64,000 nucleotides of DNA from the NCBI GenBank assembly GCA_000648925.1, contig JFHF01000004.1:204667-268666 (forward strand), in the 5' to 3' direction. The position numbers and the translations under genes were made by a program. The DNA is from Caballeronia jiangsuensis (GTDB lineage Bacteria; Pseudomonadota; Gammaproteobacteria; Burkholderiales; Burkholderiaceae). The notes beneath the pieces were generated by a model, which was not told the DNA's origin, searched no databases, and saw only the letters and a program-made list of their open reading frames with translations. Shown here in pieces: positions 42,262 to 49,934 of this stretch. Position 1 is the stretch's first letter. Every line of letters begins with the position of its first letter.

Positions 42262-42906
42262 TCAGCCCTTCTCGTCGATGATCTTGCGGATCGCCTGCTC
42301 GAACGCCTCGGAAGGCTGGCCGCCGCTCACGAGATACTTCTGGTCGAAGATGATCGCGGGCACGGACTGAATGCCGAGTTGCTGCACCTCGCGCTCCTCG
42401 GCCCGCACTTCATCGGCATAGGTTCCGTTTTCCAGCACCGCGCGCGCCGCTTCGCCATCGAGACCGACGCTTCGGGCCGCTTCGATGAGCACGTCCGGAT
42501 CGCTCGTATCCTTGCCGTCGCCGTGATACGCGCGCAACAGCGCGAGCTTGAGCGGCAGTTGCTTGCCTTCGATGCCCGCCCAGTGCAGCAGCCGATGCGC
42601 ATCGAACGTGTTGTACACCCAGTTGCGTTCGCCGAAATCGAAGCCTTCCTGCGCGCCGCGCTCGCGGATCATCGCCTGCGTCTCGCGGATCTGCTCCGGC
42701 GTGCGGCCATACTTGCGGCCGATATAGTCGACGATGCGCTCGCCTTGCGGGCCCATGTCCGGATTCAGTTCGAACGGATGCAACGTGATGCGGGCATCGA
42801 CGGTATCGCCGAGGCGCTCCAGCGCGCGTTGCAGGGAAGACAGGCCGACGGCGCACCACGGGCAGGCGATGTCGGAGACGAAGTCGATTTGGAGAGGGCG
42901 AGACAT
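42262..42906 (-). CDS. DsbA-family (FrnE/HCCA-isomerase-like) oxidoreductase
   Basis: 214-aa thioredoxin-fold protein of the DsbA/FrnE subgroup, cytoplasmic since no signal peptide is present. Active site CPWC at residues 15-18 in DFVSDIACPWCAVGLSSLQR, helical insertion with WVYNTFDAHRLLHWAG, cis-Pro region GIQSVPAIIFDQKYLVSGGQ and the closing helix SEAFEQAIRKIIDE. Members reduce or isomerise disulfides, and related ones isomerise 2-hydroxychromene-2-carboxylate using glutathione. The CPWC site argues for disulfide chemistry. Weak ribosome site; converges with the SDR gene. Confidence 0.9.
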   Translation of the reverse strand: MSRPLQIDFVSDIACPWCAVGLSSLQRALERLGDTVDARITLHPFELNPDMGPQGERIVDYIGRKYGRTPEQIRETQAMIRERGAQEGFDFGERNWVYNTFDAHRLLHWAGIEGKQLPLKLALLRAYHGDGKDTSDPDVLIEAARSVGLDGEAARAVLENGTYADEVRAEEREVQQLGIQSVPAIIFDQKYLVSGGQPSEAFEQAIRKIIDEKG

Positions 42907-42940
42907 GAGTGTCGTGAAAGTCGAAGATGAATCGGACAGG

Positions 42941-43876
42941 CTAGCGCAAATCGGCGTGCCCTGCGTTTTTCGCTGAGTCCGCGAACAGATCGATCACCAC
43001 GCCGCGCAGCCAGCGATTGCCTTCGTCCTGCTGGACGCGCGCGTGCCAGAGCAGATGGATCGGCGCGGCGGGCAGCGTCGAAGGCAACGCGCGCAGGCTG
43101 AGCGAGAACGGCTGAGCCAGTTGCTGGGCCAGCCGCTCGGGCACCGTAGCGATCAGATCGGTGCGTTGCAGGATATAGCCGACGCTCATGAAGTGCGGCA
43201 CCGTCAACCGCACCCGGCGCTGCACGCCGCGGCGCTTCAGCCAGTCTTCGACCTGACCGTGGCCGGTGCCAGCCGACACCACGACCAGATGCTCGGCTTC
43301 GCGCCAGGCCGCGAGCGTGAGCGGCGCATCCTCCAGCGCGTGGCCGCGTCTGAACAGGCAGACATAGCGCTGATCGAACAAGCGGCGCTGATAAAAGCCG
43401 CCCTTGAGTTGCGGCAGCAGACCGATGGCGAGGTCCACGCGGCCATCGGCCATCTCGTCGCTCAGATTGACGCCCGTTTCGCGAACGGTATTCAGCGCGA
43501 TGCCCGGTGCTTCACGCGACAGCCGTTCGACCAGCGCGGGCAAGAAAACGACCTCGCCGATGTCGGTCATACCGATCGTCATCGTGTCCGTGGCGCGCAG
43601 CGGATCGAAGCCGGTCGCGGGATTGAGCGCGGCGTGCAGCGTCGCGAGCGCCTGCGAGACCGGTTCGGCCAGACGCAATGCGAACGGAGTGGGCACCACG
43701 CCGCCCGGCCCGCGCACGAAGAGCGGATCGCCAAGCCGGCGACGCAGCTTGGCGAGCGCATTGCTGACGCCCGGCTGGCTCATGTCCATCTGCTCCGCGA
43801 CGGTAGAGACGCGTCGTTCCTGCATCAGACGTTGAAAGAGCAGCAGCAGATTGAGATCGACGTCGCGCAGTTCCAT
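42941..43876 (-). CDS. LysR-type regulator (NahR/NodD-like branch)
   Basis: 311-aa LysR protein. DNA-binding part: ELRDVDLNLLLLFQRLMQER, RVSTVAEQMDMSQPGVSNAL, AKLRRRLGDPLFVRGPGGVV. The 'LRDVDLNLLxxFxxLxxER' start and 'DPLFVR' are typical of the branch containing aromatic-catabolism activators. The effector half includes MTIGMTDIGEVVFLPALVER. It is divergent from the flavin monooxygenase gene with 138 bp between them, the classical layout for activation of a hydroxylase. The near-perfect repeat at 43920-43945 is its likely site. Confidence 0.9.
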   Translation of the reverse strand: MELRDVDLNLLLLFQRLMQERRVSTVAEQMDMSQPGVSNALAKLRRRLGDPLFVRGPGGVVPTPFALRLAEPVSQALATLHAALNPATGFDPLRATDTMTIGMTDIGEVVFLPALVERLSREAPGIALNTVRETGVNLSDEMADGRVDLAIGLLPQLKGGFYQRRLFDQRYVCLFRRGHALEDAPLTLAAWREAEHLVVVSAGTGHGQVEDWLKRRGVQRRVRLTVPHFMSVGYILQRTDLIATVPERLAQQLAQPFSLSLRALPSTLPAAPIHLLWHARVQQDEGNRWLRGVVIDLFADSAKNAGHADLR

Positions 43877-43919
43877 GATTCGGTTATCTCGCGTTCATTG
43901 ATTCTGGTGATGAAGCAGA

Positions 43920-43945
43920 TTCATCCCATTTTATTGTGGAATGAA
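43920..43945. promoter_or_regulatory. LysR operator candidate
   Basis: TTCATCCCA (43920-43928), 8-bp AT-rich spacer, TGGAATGAA (43937-43945): 8 of 9 positions complementary, in the divergent lysR/monooxygenase gap. It lies 44 bp from the lysR start and 70 bp from the monooxygenase start. Confidence 0.65.
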
Positions 43946-44014
43946 ACTCCGCTCCCGAGAATACGGACACGGCGCACGAAATGTGGCGCTCACACGGACA
44001 GACGGAGACACATC

Positions 44015-45232
44015 ATGGGACAGTTGGATCTGAAAATCGCCATCGTCGGCGCGGGAATCGGCGGCCTCACGCTCGCGCTCGCGTTGCGCGAACACGGCGT
44101 CGATGCACAGCTTTACGAACAGACCGACGAGCTTCGCGAAGTCGGCGCGGCCGTCGCGTTGTCGGCGAACGCGACGCGCTTCTATGAGCGCATGGGACTG
44201 CGTTCGGCCTTCGACGCCGTATGCGCCGAAATTCCCGCGCTGATCTATCGCGATGGGCGCAGCGGCGAACTCATCGGACAGCATCGCGGCGAGCCGAGCT
44301 ATCGGCAGCAGTTCGGCGGTTCGTACTGGGGCGTGCATCGTGCGGACCTGCAGGCGGTGCTGTCGGAAGCGGTGGGGCTCGAACGTATCAATCTCGGCCA
44401 TCGGCTGATCGATCTCGTGCAGCATCCGGATCGCGGGAGTCTGAGCTTTGCCAACGGCAAACAGATCGACGCCGATCTGGTCATCGGCGCGGACGGCGCG
44501 CGCTCGATTACGCGGCGCTGGATGCTCGGCTACGACGACGCGCTGTATTCGGGCTGCTCGGGCTTTCGCGGCGTGGTGCCCGCCGGGCGCATGGATCTTT
44601 TGCCCGATCCCGAAGCCATCCAGTTCTGGATCGGTCCGCAGGGGCATCTGCTGCACTATCCGATCGGCGATGAGGGCGATCAGAACTTTCTGCTCGTCGA
44701 GCGTCATCCGTCGCCGTGGCCGTCGCGCGACTGGGTCATGCCGGCGAGTGAAGGCGAGCAATTGCGGCTGTTCGGGAACTGGCATCCGGCCGTGGTGCAG
44801 ATGATCACCGCGGTGCCGATCAGTCAGCGCTGGGGACTGTTCCATCGGCCTCCGCTCGGACGCTGGAGCAAGGGCCGCGTGACGCTCATCGGCGATGCCG
44901 CGCATGCGCTCGTGCCGCATCACGGGCAAGGCGCCAATCAGTCGATCGAAGATGCCGTCGTTCTGGCCGCGCAACTGGCGAAGGCCGGCGCGGGACGCTG
45001 GCGCGAGGCGCAGGAGGCGTATGAGCGGCTGCGTCGGGGGCGTACGCGCAAGGTGCAATACGCGTCGATAACGACCGCGGACGTGCTGCATCTGCCGGAC
45101 GGGCCCGAGGCGCAGGCGCGTAACGCTCGTCTTCAGGGGCGTGACAGTCTCATGCGTCACCTGGACTGGATTCACGATTTCGATGCTCTGACTCAGGAGC
45201 CGAGCGAGCGTCAGGGCGGCGTCTGGCTTTGA
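44015..45232 (+). CDS. class A flavin (FAD) aromatic hydroxylase
   Basis: 405-aa FAD monooxygenase of the p-hydroxybenzoate/salicylate hydroxylase class, using NAD(P)H and O2 to hydroxylate an aromatic acid. Seen: GxGxxG motif (KIAIVGAGIGGLTLALALRE), the EQT acidic end of the Rossmann strand, DG motif (DLVIGADGARSITRRWMLGY), and GD motif (RVTLIGDAAHALVPHHGQGA). GACGGAGACACATC precedes the ATG at 44015; the longer open frame upstream runs through the lysR gene. No ring-cleavage gene lies adjacent, so the substrate (salicylate, 3-hydroxybenzoate, 6-hydroxynicotinate types) is open. Confidence 0.9.
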   Translation: MGQLDLKIAIVGAGIGGLTLALALREHGVDAQLYEQTDELREVGAAVALSANATRFYERMGLRSAFDAVCAEIPALIYRDGRSGELIGQHRGEPSYRQQFGGSYWGVHRADLQAVLSEAVGLERINLGHRLIDLVQHPDRGSLSFANGKQIDADLVIGADGARSITRRWMLGYDDALYSGCSGFRGVVPAGRMDLLPDPEAIQFWIGPQGHLLHYPIGDEGDQNFLLVERHPSPWPSRDWVMPASEGEQLRLFGNWHPAVVQMITAVPISQRWGLFHRPPLGRWSKGRVTLIGDAAHALVPHHGQGANQSIEDAVVLAAQLAKAGAGRWREAQEAYERLRRGRTRKVQYASITTADVLHLPDGPEAQARNARLQGRDSLMRHLDWIHDFDALTQEPSERQGGVWL

Positions 45233-45448
45233 GGTTGAGGGTTTTCGACGCGGAAGGCTAACGGCACGCGTCGAGGTTCATGCGTGCGGGATTCGCTCGG
45301 TGATGTGCGCCGGGCTTGTCTCGTGCGTTGCTTCGGGCGCGATCGTCGATTGCTGCTCTTCGTTGGCGAAGCGAATCATGGCGCAAGCTCAAGGAGACCG
45401 TTAGTTGCGGACTATGCGGTGAGGCCAGCCTCGCATCGTTTTAATTTG

Positions 45449-46828
45449 TCAGCCCCTGCTTTTGACGGAGCGCATCTTGTTGAACACATATCCTGAGAAC
45501 CCGTCTCGCAGATCGGGATATTTCTGGATGATGGCTTCGACAAGATCACTCGATGGATCGATGCCCAGCCTGCGCAGCGTCAGTTTTCCGCCAGGGCTCG
45601 TTTTGTAGGTACGACGCCAATCATCGCGTTGTCGCGGCGTTGCGGCTTCGTACACTTCCCAGCCCCGACGAACTTCGTCGACGATCCGGTTCTGGGCATT
45701 CACGTCTTGCGCCGCGATCTGCAAAGCCCGGCGGGCCTCGGCTTGCTCCTTCGCCTCCGCCTCACGTTGATCGGTCAGCGCGAGGCCCTGCTGGATCTGT
45801 ACCATCTGACGCTCCGCGTCCGAGACGATCCAGCCTTCCTTCAGCGCCTTCATGAAAAAGCCGGCCGGACTCTTCGACACCTTGCCCAGTTTCAGGCTGA
45901 AACGCGTACGCTCGATTGCCTGTTCCAGACGAGCATCGGTGTAGGTATCCCGGTCCGAAGCGATCTGGCCGAATTGCGCGCTCGACAGACCGATTTCCTG
46001 CTTCAACGTCTGATACAGCGCTTGCGCGTGCTCGTGCGTATGAAGCAATCGCTCGGCCATCTCCTTTCGCTCGACGCGAAAGCGCATGCGCCCGATCTTG
46101 CGAGAGCCCGGTTCATTGCGCGTCTCATAAGACAGAGAAAGATCGGACACCTCATTGATTTGATCCACGGCAGGTGCGAGCCAGTCCCGCTTGAAGTACT
46201 TGAACTCCTGTGCCTTCGCGCCCATCGTTCCCTGCCACGCGCGCAGTTCATCGAGTGTGAACCAGTCGGTTACACCCTCGCCTGCGTACGGAAGAAGGTG
46301 GTCGTACATGACACGTGCATAGCTGAGCGTGAAAAGAGAGGTGATGCGCAGGCTAAGCCAGTGAGATTTTCCCGGACCACGAATGATCCCGATGAGATCG
46401 GGCGGCACTCGGAACTGGAACCGTCCTCCCACATAGGAAATACGGCCGATCAGTTGAACCGATCCGAATGGCTTGGACCCGTCGGCGTCGGGTTCCGCGG
46501 TCGCCTGAATGAGTGCCCGCTGCGCCTCGGTGATCACCTGTTCGAGATGCGCGTTATTGCGACTCGAATAGCGCATGAGCCATTTGAAATAATCCAGTTC
46601 GACGTCGTATAGATCGTGGACCTTGTGTTCCTGAGCGACGATGAAGTAAGCCGCGTCGATCAGACGTCGAGCCGACACGCCGAGATCGACGATCCGAATC
46701 AGGACGTTCTTGCGCGCGAAACCAATGTCCGAGCGAGCAGCATCGACGGGAAGGCCTTCGGCATTCGCATCGTCGAATAGCGCCAGCGCCAGTTGTCTGG
46801 ACGTGGCCACCTGCCCTGCTCCCGTCAT
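45449..46828 (-). CDS. Rep_3-type plasmid/secondary chromosome replication initiator
   Basis: 459-aa initiator with two winged-helix domains of the Rep_3 (RepB/Pi-like) superfamily. WH1: GRFQFRVPPDLIGIIRGPGK, SLRITSLFTLSYARVMYDHL, WFTLDELRAWQGTMG. WH2: FKYFKRDWLAPAVDQINEVS, LSLSYETRNEPGSRKIGRMR. A C-terminal Gln/Glu/Ala-rich segment and the ending LRDGFSGYVFNKMRSVKSRG extend it beyond small plasmid Reps. Strong site (GGAGGCGGA). It transcribes away from the iteron array that starts 56 bp upstream, with parA on the other side, as in Burkholderia secondary chromosomes. Confidence 0.9.
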   Translation of the reverse strand: MTGAGQVATSRQLALALFDDANAEGLPVDAARSDIGFARKNVLIRIVDLGVSARRLIDAAYFIVAQEHKVHDLYDVELDYFKWLMRYSSRNNAHLEQVITEAQRALIQATAEPDADGSKPFGSVQLIGRISYVGGRFQFRVPPDLIGIIRGPGKSHWLSLRITSLFTLSYARVMYDHLLPYAGEGVTDWFTLDELRAWQGTMGAKAQEFKYFKRDWLAPAVDQINEVSDLSLSYETRNEPGSRKIGRMRFRVERKEMAERLLHTHEHAQALYQTLKQEIGLSSAQFGQIASDRDTYTDARLEQAIERTRFSLKLGKVSKSPAGFFMKALKEGWIVSDAERQMVQIQQGLALTDQREAEAKEQAEARRALQIAAQDVNAQNRIVDEVRRGWEVYEAATPRQRDDWRRTYKTSPGGKLTLRRLGIDPSSDLVEAIIQKYPDLRDGFSGYVFNKMRSVKSRG

Positions 46829-46883
46829 TCCGCCTCCGCATCGCGCGCTGTAGTTTTGCTTTCGAGCGGTACGTTAACGTCTG

Positions 46884-46949
46884 CAAGGTGAGCTGTCAAC
46901 ACAAGACACCTCACCTTGCTTTGACGTCAACACAGAACACCTCACCTTT
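46884..46949 (+). repeat. iteron pair plus inverted core
   Basis: Two 24-bp direct iterons, 46895-46918 and 46926-46949, 31 bp start to start; both begin GTCAACACA and end ACACCTCACCTT plus one base, with 3 differences. The inverted core CAAGGTGAG lies just before (46884-46892). Being 56 bp from the rep start, they probably also let Rep repress its own gene. Confidence 0.9.
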
Positions 46950-46970
46950 GCCGATCTCTTTCACAATTTC

Positions 46971-47122
46971 CCTCACCCTCGCCGCCCATACATCTCACCT
47001 TCATTATCAAATCGCTTCACTTAGACGGGGTAAACGCAGCACTTTGGCACTCAATCAACATCACTTCCAGCACAGTAAACCTCACCATCGGAACGTATGT
47101 ATATGATTTTTAAAGAGGTGAG
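46971..47122. repeat. degenerate iteron copies
   Basis: CCTCACCCT (46971-46979), CTCACCTT (46994-47001), CACAGTAAACCTCACCATC (47071-47089, 14 of 16 bases as in the second full iteron over CACAG..CTCACC) and the inverted GAGGTGAG (47115-47122). Confidence 0.75.
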
Positions 47123-47264
47123 CCGCGCTGTTGGTGGTGGTCGGTTCTATTCTTCTAAAAAAACAAACCAGCGAACGTAGGTTCACCGAATCTTTGGGTG
47201 GATTTTGTCGTCCTTTGTAATTTCAGTCAGGCAACTAATTTTCTCGCCGGATGTGATGGCGGAA

Positions 47265-47348
47265 TGGTGAGGTGAATTGTGATCGTGCCTTAATGCTCGT
47301 ACGGACCGACCGCTGGGCCAGCCGCTGAGGTGAGGTGTTTTGTGCTGG
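47265..47348 (-). repeat. inverted iteron copies on the parA side
   Basis: TGGTGAGGTGAATTGTG (47265-47281) and GAGGTGAGGTGTTTTGTGC (from 47327). Read on the minus strand these give CACAATTCACCTCACCA and GCACAAAACACCTCACCTC, clear iteron relatives in opposite orientation to the rep-proximal ones. Confidence 0.85.
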
Positions 47349-47557
47349 CGCGCTTGGTTGTTGATCTCTTAATCGGACGATTGCAGAGAGATTTGGCCAA
47401 TCAGGGGTTCCGCGATGAGCTATGCGGGAAGGACAAGCCTCGGAAAGATAAGGGGTTTTTCGGTGTGGACGGTGGCTTCTGCAAAATTCCTTCGATTCCA
47501 ATAGCCATTCATCACTCCGACGAGTATTCTACGGTTCGACATCCAGTTACACCAAAA

Positions 47558-47601
47558 CCGTGGAAACACCACGGAGCGTGGAGAAAACACCTCACCGTGG
47601 A
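47558..47601. promoter_or_regulatory. parA operator candidate with embedded iteron core
   Basis: CCGTGG-AAACA-CCACGG (47558-47574) is a perfect inverted repeat. A further CCGTGG follows at 47595-47600, joined to the iteron core AAAACACCTCACC (47584-47596). It ends 19 bp before parA. ParA carries a DNA-binding N-terminus, so autoregulation here is likely; the iteron core could couple it to Rep. Confidence 0.65.
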
Positions 47602-47620
47602 TTTATAAGGAAGCACCGGA

Positions 47621-48829
47621 ATGAATTTGAGTGAACTGCCAGGGATTAATCGAAGGGTGAAACTCTCCAATCTTGGCGAGTTCGCCGAGCGTTTGTCGGT
47701 CATGACGAACGAACTGCGAGATCAGATCCTTGCCCCCAGGCCACGAAAGACGGCTCCCGTCTTTACGATCGGCGAACTCTCCGACATGTGCGGCATCGAC
47801 CGCCAGAAGATCAACTATCTGGCGACCAAGGACGGAAGCGAATTGCCGCCGGGAGAGACGCACGGGACGGGCCGCGCGCGCATCTTCTCCCTTCAGGACG
47901 CCCGGACTTGGGTGCAACAGGTTTCGGACATTTATCAGACGCCGCTTGTCACCGGTACGCGGGAGCATCGAGGTCGCGTATTGATCACCGCAAACTTCAA
48001 AGGCGGTTCGTGCAAGACGACGACATCGATGTGCATCGGTCAAGGACTGAGTTTGCGTGGCCGCAAGGTTCTCATGATCGACCTCGACCCACAAGCGTCG
48101 CTCTCGGAACTGTGTGGCTTGTACGCAGAGAAGGATCTGACCTGGGAGGATACCGTCCTGCCCTATATCTATGATCCGGATATCGAAGGTGGCCTCTCGT
48201 CAAAGGTACAGACAACCTATTGGGACGGGCTCGATGTGATCCCGGCGCACAACTATTTGCACGACGCCGAGTTTCATCTGCCGACCGCTCAGAAGACGAA
48301 CGCGAATTTTGAGTTCTGGTCCGTGCTACGGAAAGGCATCGAGCCGCTGCGTGCTCAATACGACTACATCATTCTCGATACCGCTCCGTCACTCTCTTAT
48401 ATGACGCTCAACGGACTGATGGCGGCCGATTCGATGGTGATGCCGCTCGTACCCGAAAGTCTCGACTTCATTTCATCAGTGTCGTTTTGGTCGCTGTTCG
48501 CGGAAGTCGCGAATGGTTTCGTGGAGCACGAGGTCGACAAAACCTACGATTTCGTCTCAGTACTCCTGTCACGCGTGGACTACGGAAGTACATCGTCGGC
48601 GCCGGTGGTGCGCTCTTGGTCCCAGCGAGCGTATGGCGACTGGCTGCACACCACGGAGATCCCGGCCAGTTCCGTTATGAGTAACGGCGCGCTGGCGTTT
48701 TCGACCGTGTTCGATTTGTCGCGTGCCGAAACCGTCGCGAAAACCTTGGCGCGCGTAAAGCAGCCGATGGTGGACTACTGCAAATGGATCGATGATCAGT
48801 ATGTCGCCCAATGGAGGGCAGGACAATGA
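47621..48829 (+). CDS. parA: ParA partition ATPase with N-terminal helix-turn-helix
   Basis: 402-aa type Ia ParA. Residues about 45-105 form a MerR-like winged helix (PVFTIGELSDMCGIDRQKIN, GTGRARIFSLQDARTWVQQV), which in P1/F-type ParA binds the operon's own promoter. The ATPase has the deviant Walker A NFKGGSCKTTTSMCIGQGLS, motif LMIDLDPQASLSELCG and DYIILDTAPSLSYMTLNGLM. Moves replicon copies over the nucleoid with ParB. The A of its stop overlaps the parB start (ATGA). The divergent arrangement with rep across the iteron region matches secondary chromosomes of Burkholderia. Confidence 0.95.
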   Translation: MNLSELPGINRRVKLSNLGEFAERLSVMTNELRDQILAPRPRKTAPVFTIGELSDMCGIDRQKINYLATKDGSELPPGETHGTGRARIFSLQDARTWVQQVSDIYQTPLVTGTREHRGRVLITANFKGGSCKTTTSMCIGQGLSLRGRKVLMIDLDPQASLSELCGLYAEKDLTWEDTVLPYIYDPDIEGGLSSKVQTTYWDGLDVIPAHNYLHDAEFHLPTAQKTNANFEFWSVLRKGIEPLRAQYDYIILDTAPSLSYMTLNGLMAADSMVMPLVPESLDFISSVSFWSLFAEVANGFVEHEVDKTYDFVSVLLSRVDYGSTSSAPVVRSWSQRAYGDWLHTTEIPASSVMSNGALAFSTVFDLSRAETVAKTLARVKQPMVDYCKWIDDQYVAQWRAGQ

Positions 48830-49797
48830 GCAGCCTTCGTGATCGCATGATGAGCAAGACCGCTGAGGTTCGAGCGGCGAAAGATATTCAGCTCGATCCG
48901 CAGCAGGAGAAGTCCGCCAGCCCGCGGACCGCGCCCGGCATGGCGGCCGCGCTGGCGGCTGCGCAGCAGCGCATTGCTCAGCTCGAACACGCCGGTCCCG
49001 CGTCAGAGGCAGCAGTATCCGAAATCATTCCGAATCCATGGCAGCCGCGCCAAGTGTTCAACGACGCCAAGCTTGTTCAGCTCGCGGAGTCGATTCGTGA
49101 AGCGGGACTTGTTCAGCCTATTGTTGTGCGGCGCGTCGGCGCGGTATTTCAAATAGTGGCGGGCGAGCGTCGGTGGCGCGCGCACAAGATGATCGGAAAG
49201 GAGTCGATCAAAGTTCTGGTGGTTGACCTCTCGGACGAAGAGATGGCGATGCTCGCTCTCGTAGAGAACGTCGCCCGCGAGGATTTGTGCGACTACGAGA
49301 TTTCGCGATCGATTCGGCGGACGGAGAAGGAGTTTCCTAACCGCAAGCGGATGGCGGAGGCTTTGGGGATTTCACGATCGGAGCTTTATCGGTATTTGGC
49401 TTTCGGCGAATTGCCTGATTTCGTTCTCCAGGATCTGGATGTGCAACCGCGCTTGCTGGGCGCGACTGCTGCGGAGAACGTCGTGTCTGTGCTTCGCGGA
49501 AGGAACGAGGCTGCATTCGGGATCGCGAAGGATCTCTGGACGCGTGTGGTAGCGGGGGATTTGGAGCAGTCGAAATTTGGGAGGGCGATCAAGCAGGCGT
49601 TGGAGGATGAGGGCAAGCCAGCGCCTGGCGTGAGCGATCGCAGCATCGACAAGATCTTCGCGGGCGGATCGCAAGCTGGGTCGATCACAAAGGACTCGAT
49701 GGGATTGACGGTCAAGATCAAAGCCGGCTCGCTTACGGCAGACAAAGAAAAGCAAATTCGGGACTTGGTCACGCAGTTGTTTGCAGATAACGGCTAG
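48826..49797 (+). CDS. parB: ParB centromere-binding protein
   Basis: 323-aa ParB/Spo0J-family CTPase-type partition protein. ParB N-terminal domain: IIPNPWQPRQVFNDAKLVQL, IREAGLVQPIVVRRVG, FQIVAGERRWRAHKMIG (the GERRxRA motif that contacts CTP). Central helix-turn-helix: MAEALGISRSELYRYLAFGE. C-terminal dimerisation tail with KIKAGSLTADKEKQIRDLVT. Start at 48826 in the ATGA overlap with parA, preceded by GGAGGGCAGGACA. Two matching palindromes 55-140 bp after its stop are the likely parS sites. Confidence 0.95.
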   Translation: MSSLRDRMMSKTAEVRAAKDIQLDPQQEKSASPRTAPGMAAALAAAQQRIAQLEHAGPASEAAVSEIIPNPWQPRQVFNDAKLVQLAESIREAGLVQPIVVRRVGAVFQIVAGERRWRAHKMIGKESIKVLVVDLSDEEMAMLALVENVAREDLCDYEISRSIRRTEKEFPNRKRMAEALGISRSELYRYLAFGELPDFVLQDLDVQPRLLGATAAENVVSVLRGRNEAAFGIAKDLWTRVVAGDLEQSKFGRAIKQALEDEGKPAPGVSDRSIDKIFAGGSQAGSITKDSMGLTVKIKAGSLTADKEKQIRDLVTQLFADNG

Positions 49798-49836
49798 TTT
49801 GCGTTGTACTTTTATCGGTCCGATCGATTATGAGGT

Positions 49837-49854
49837 CCGCCGACCTATCGGCGG
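49837..49854 (+). terminator. hairpin after parB
   Basis: CCGCCGA-CCTA-TCGGCGG, 7 perfect pairs with a 4-nt loop, 40 bp after the parB stop. No T run; it overlaps the start of the first palindrome by 2 bp. Weak terminator candidate. Confidence 0.5.
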
Positions 49855-49934
49855 TGTCTCAAGTTGGGACAGTCATCTGGGTCGGCGAACTTTCTATAGC
49901 GTAACATTCAAGGGGTGTCCCTACTTGGGACACC
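49853..49934. repeat. two related palindromes downstream of parB (parS candidates)
   Basis: GGTGTCTC-AAGTT-GGGACAGT (49853-49873) and GGTGTCCC-TACTT-GGGACACC (49914-49934). Both have an 8-5-8 layout; the second is perfect, the first has 2 mismatched pairs. Centres are 61 bp apart. ParB of secondary Burkholderia replicons binds replicon-specific palindromes near parB; these are the best candidates here. Confidence 0.65.

Larger units (their letters stand above)
46829..47620. other. replication origin region of the replicon
   Basis: 792 bp without a gene between rep and parA. It holds about nine copies of an iteron whose core is ACACCTCACC(T/A), both orientations, and AT-rich stretches (47101-47170 and 47205-47255) that could open. 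I find no exact TTATCCACA DnaA box. The combination of Rep_3 gene, iterons and ParAB is the standard plan of an iteron-controlled origin (inference from layout). Confidence 0.88.

Noticed and set aside
46829..47620. DnaA boxes in the origin
   Set aside because: No exact TTATCCACA or its complement was found by eye; only loose matches, so none is claimed.
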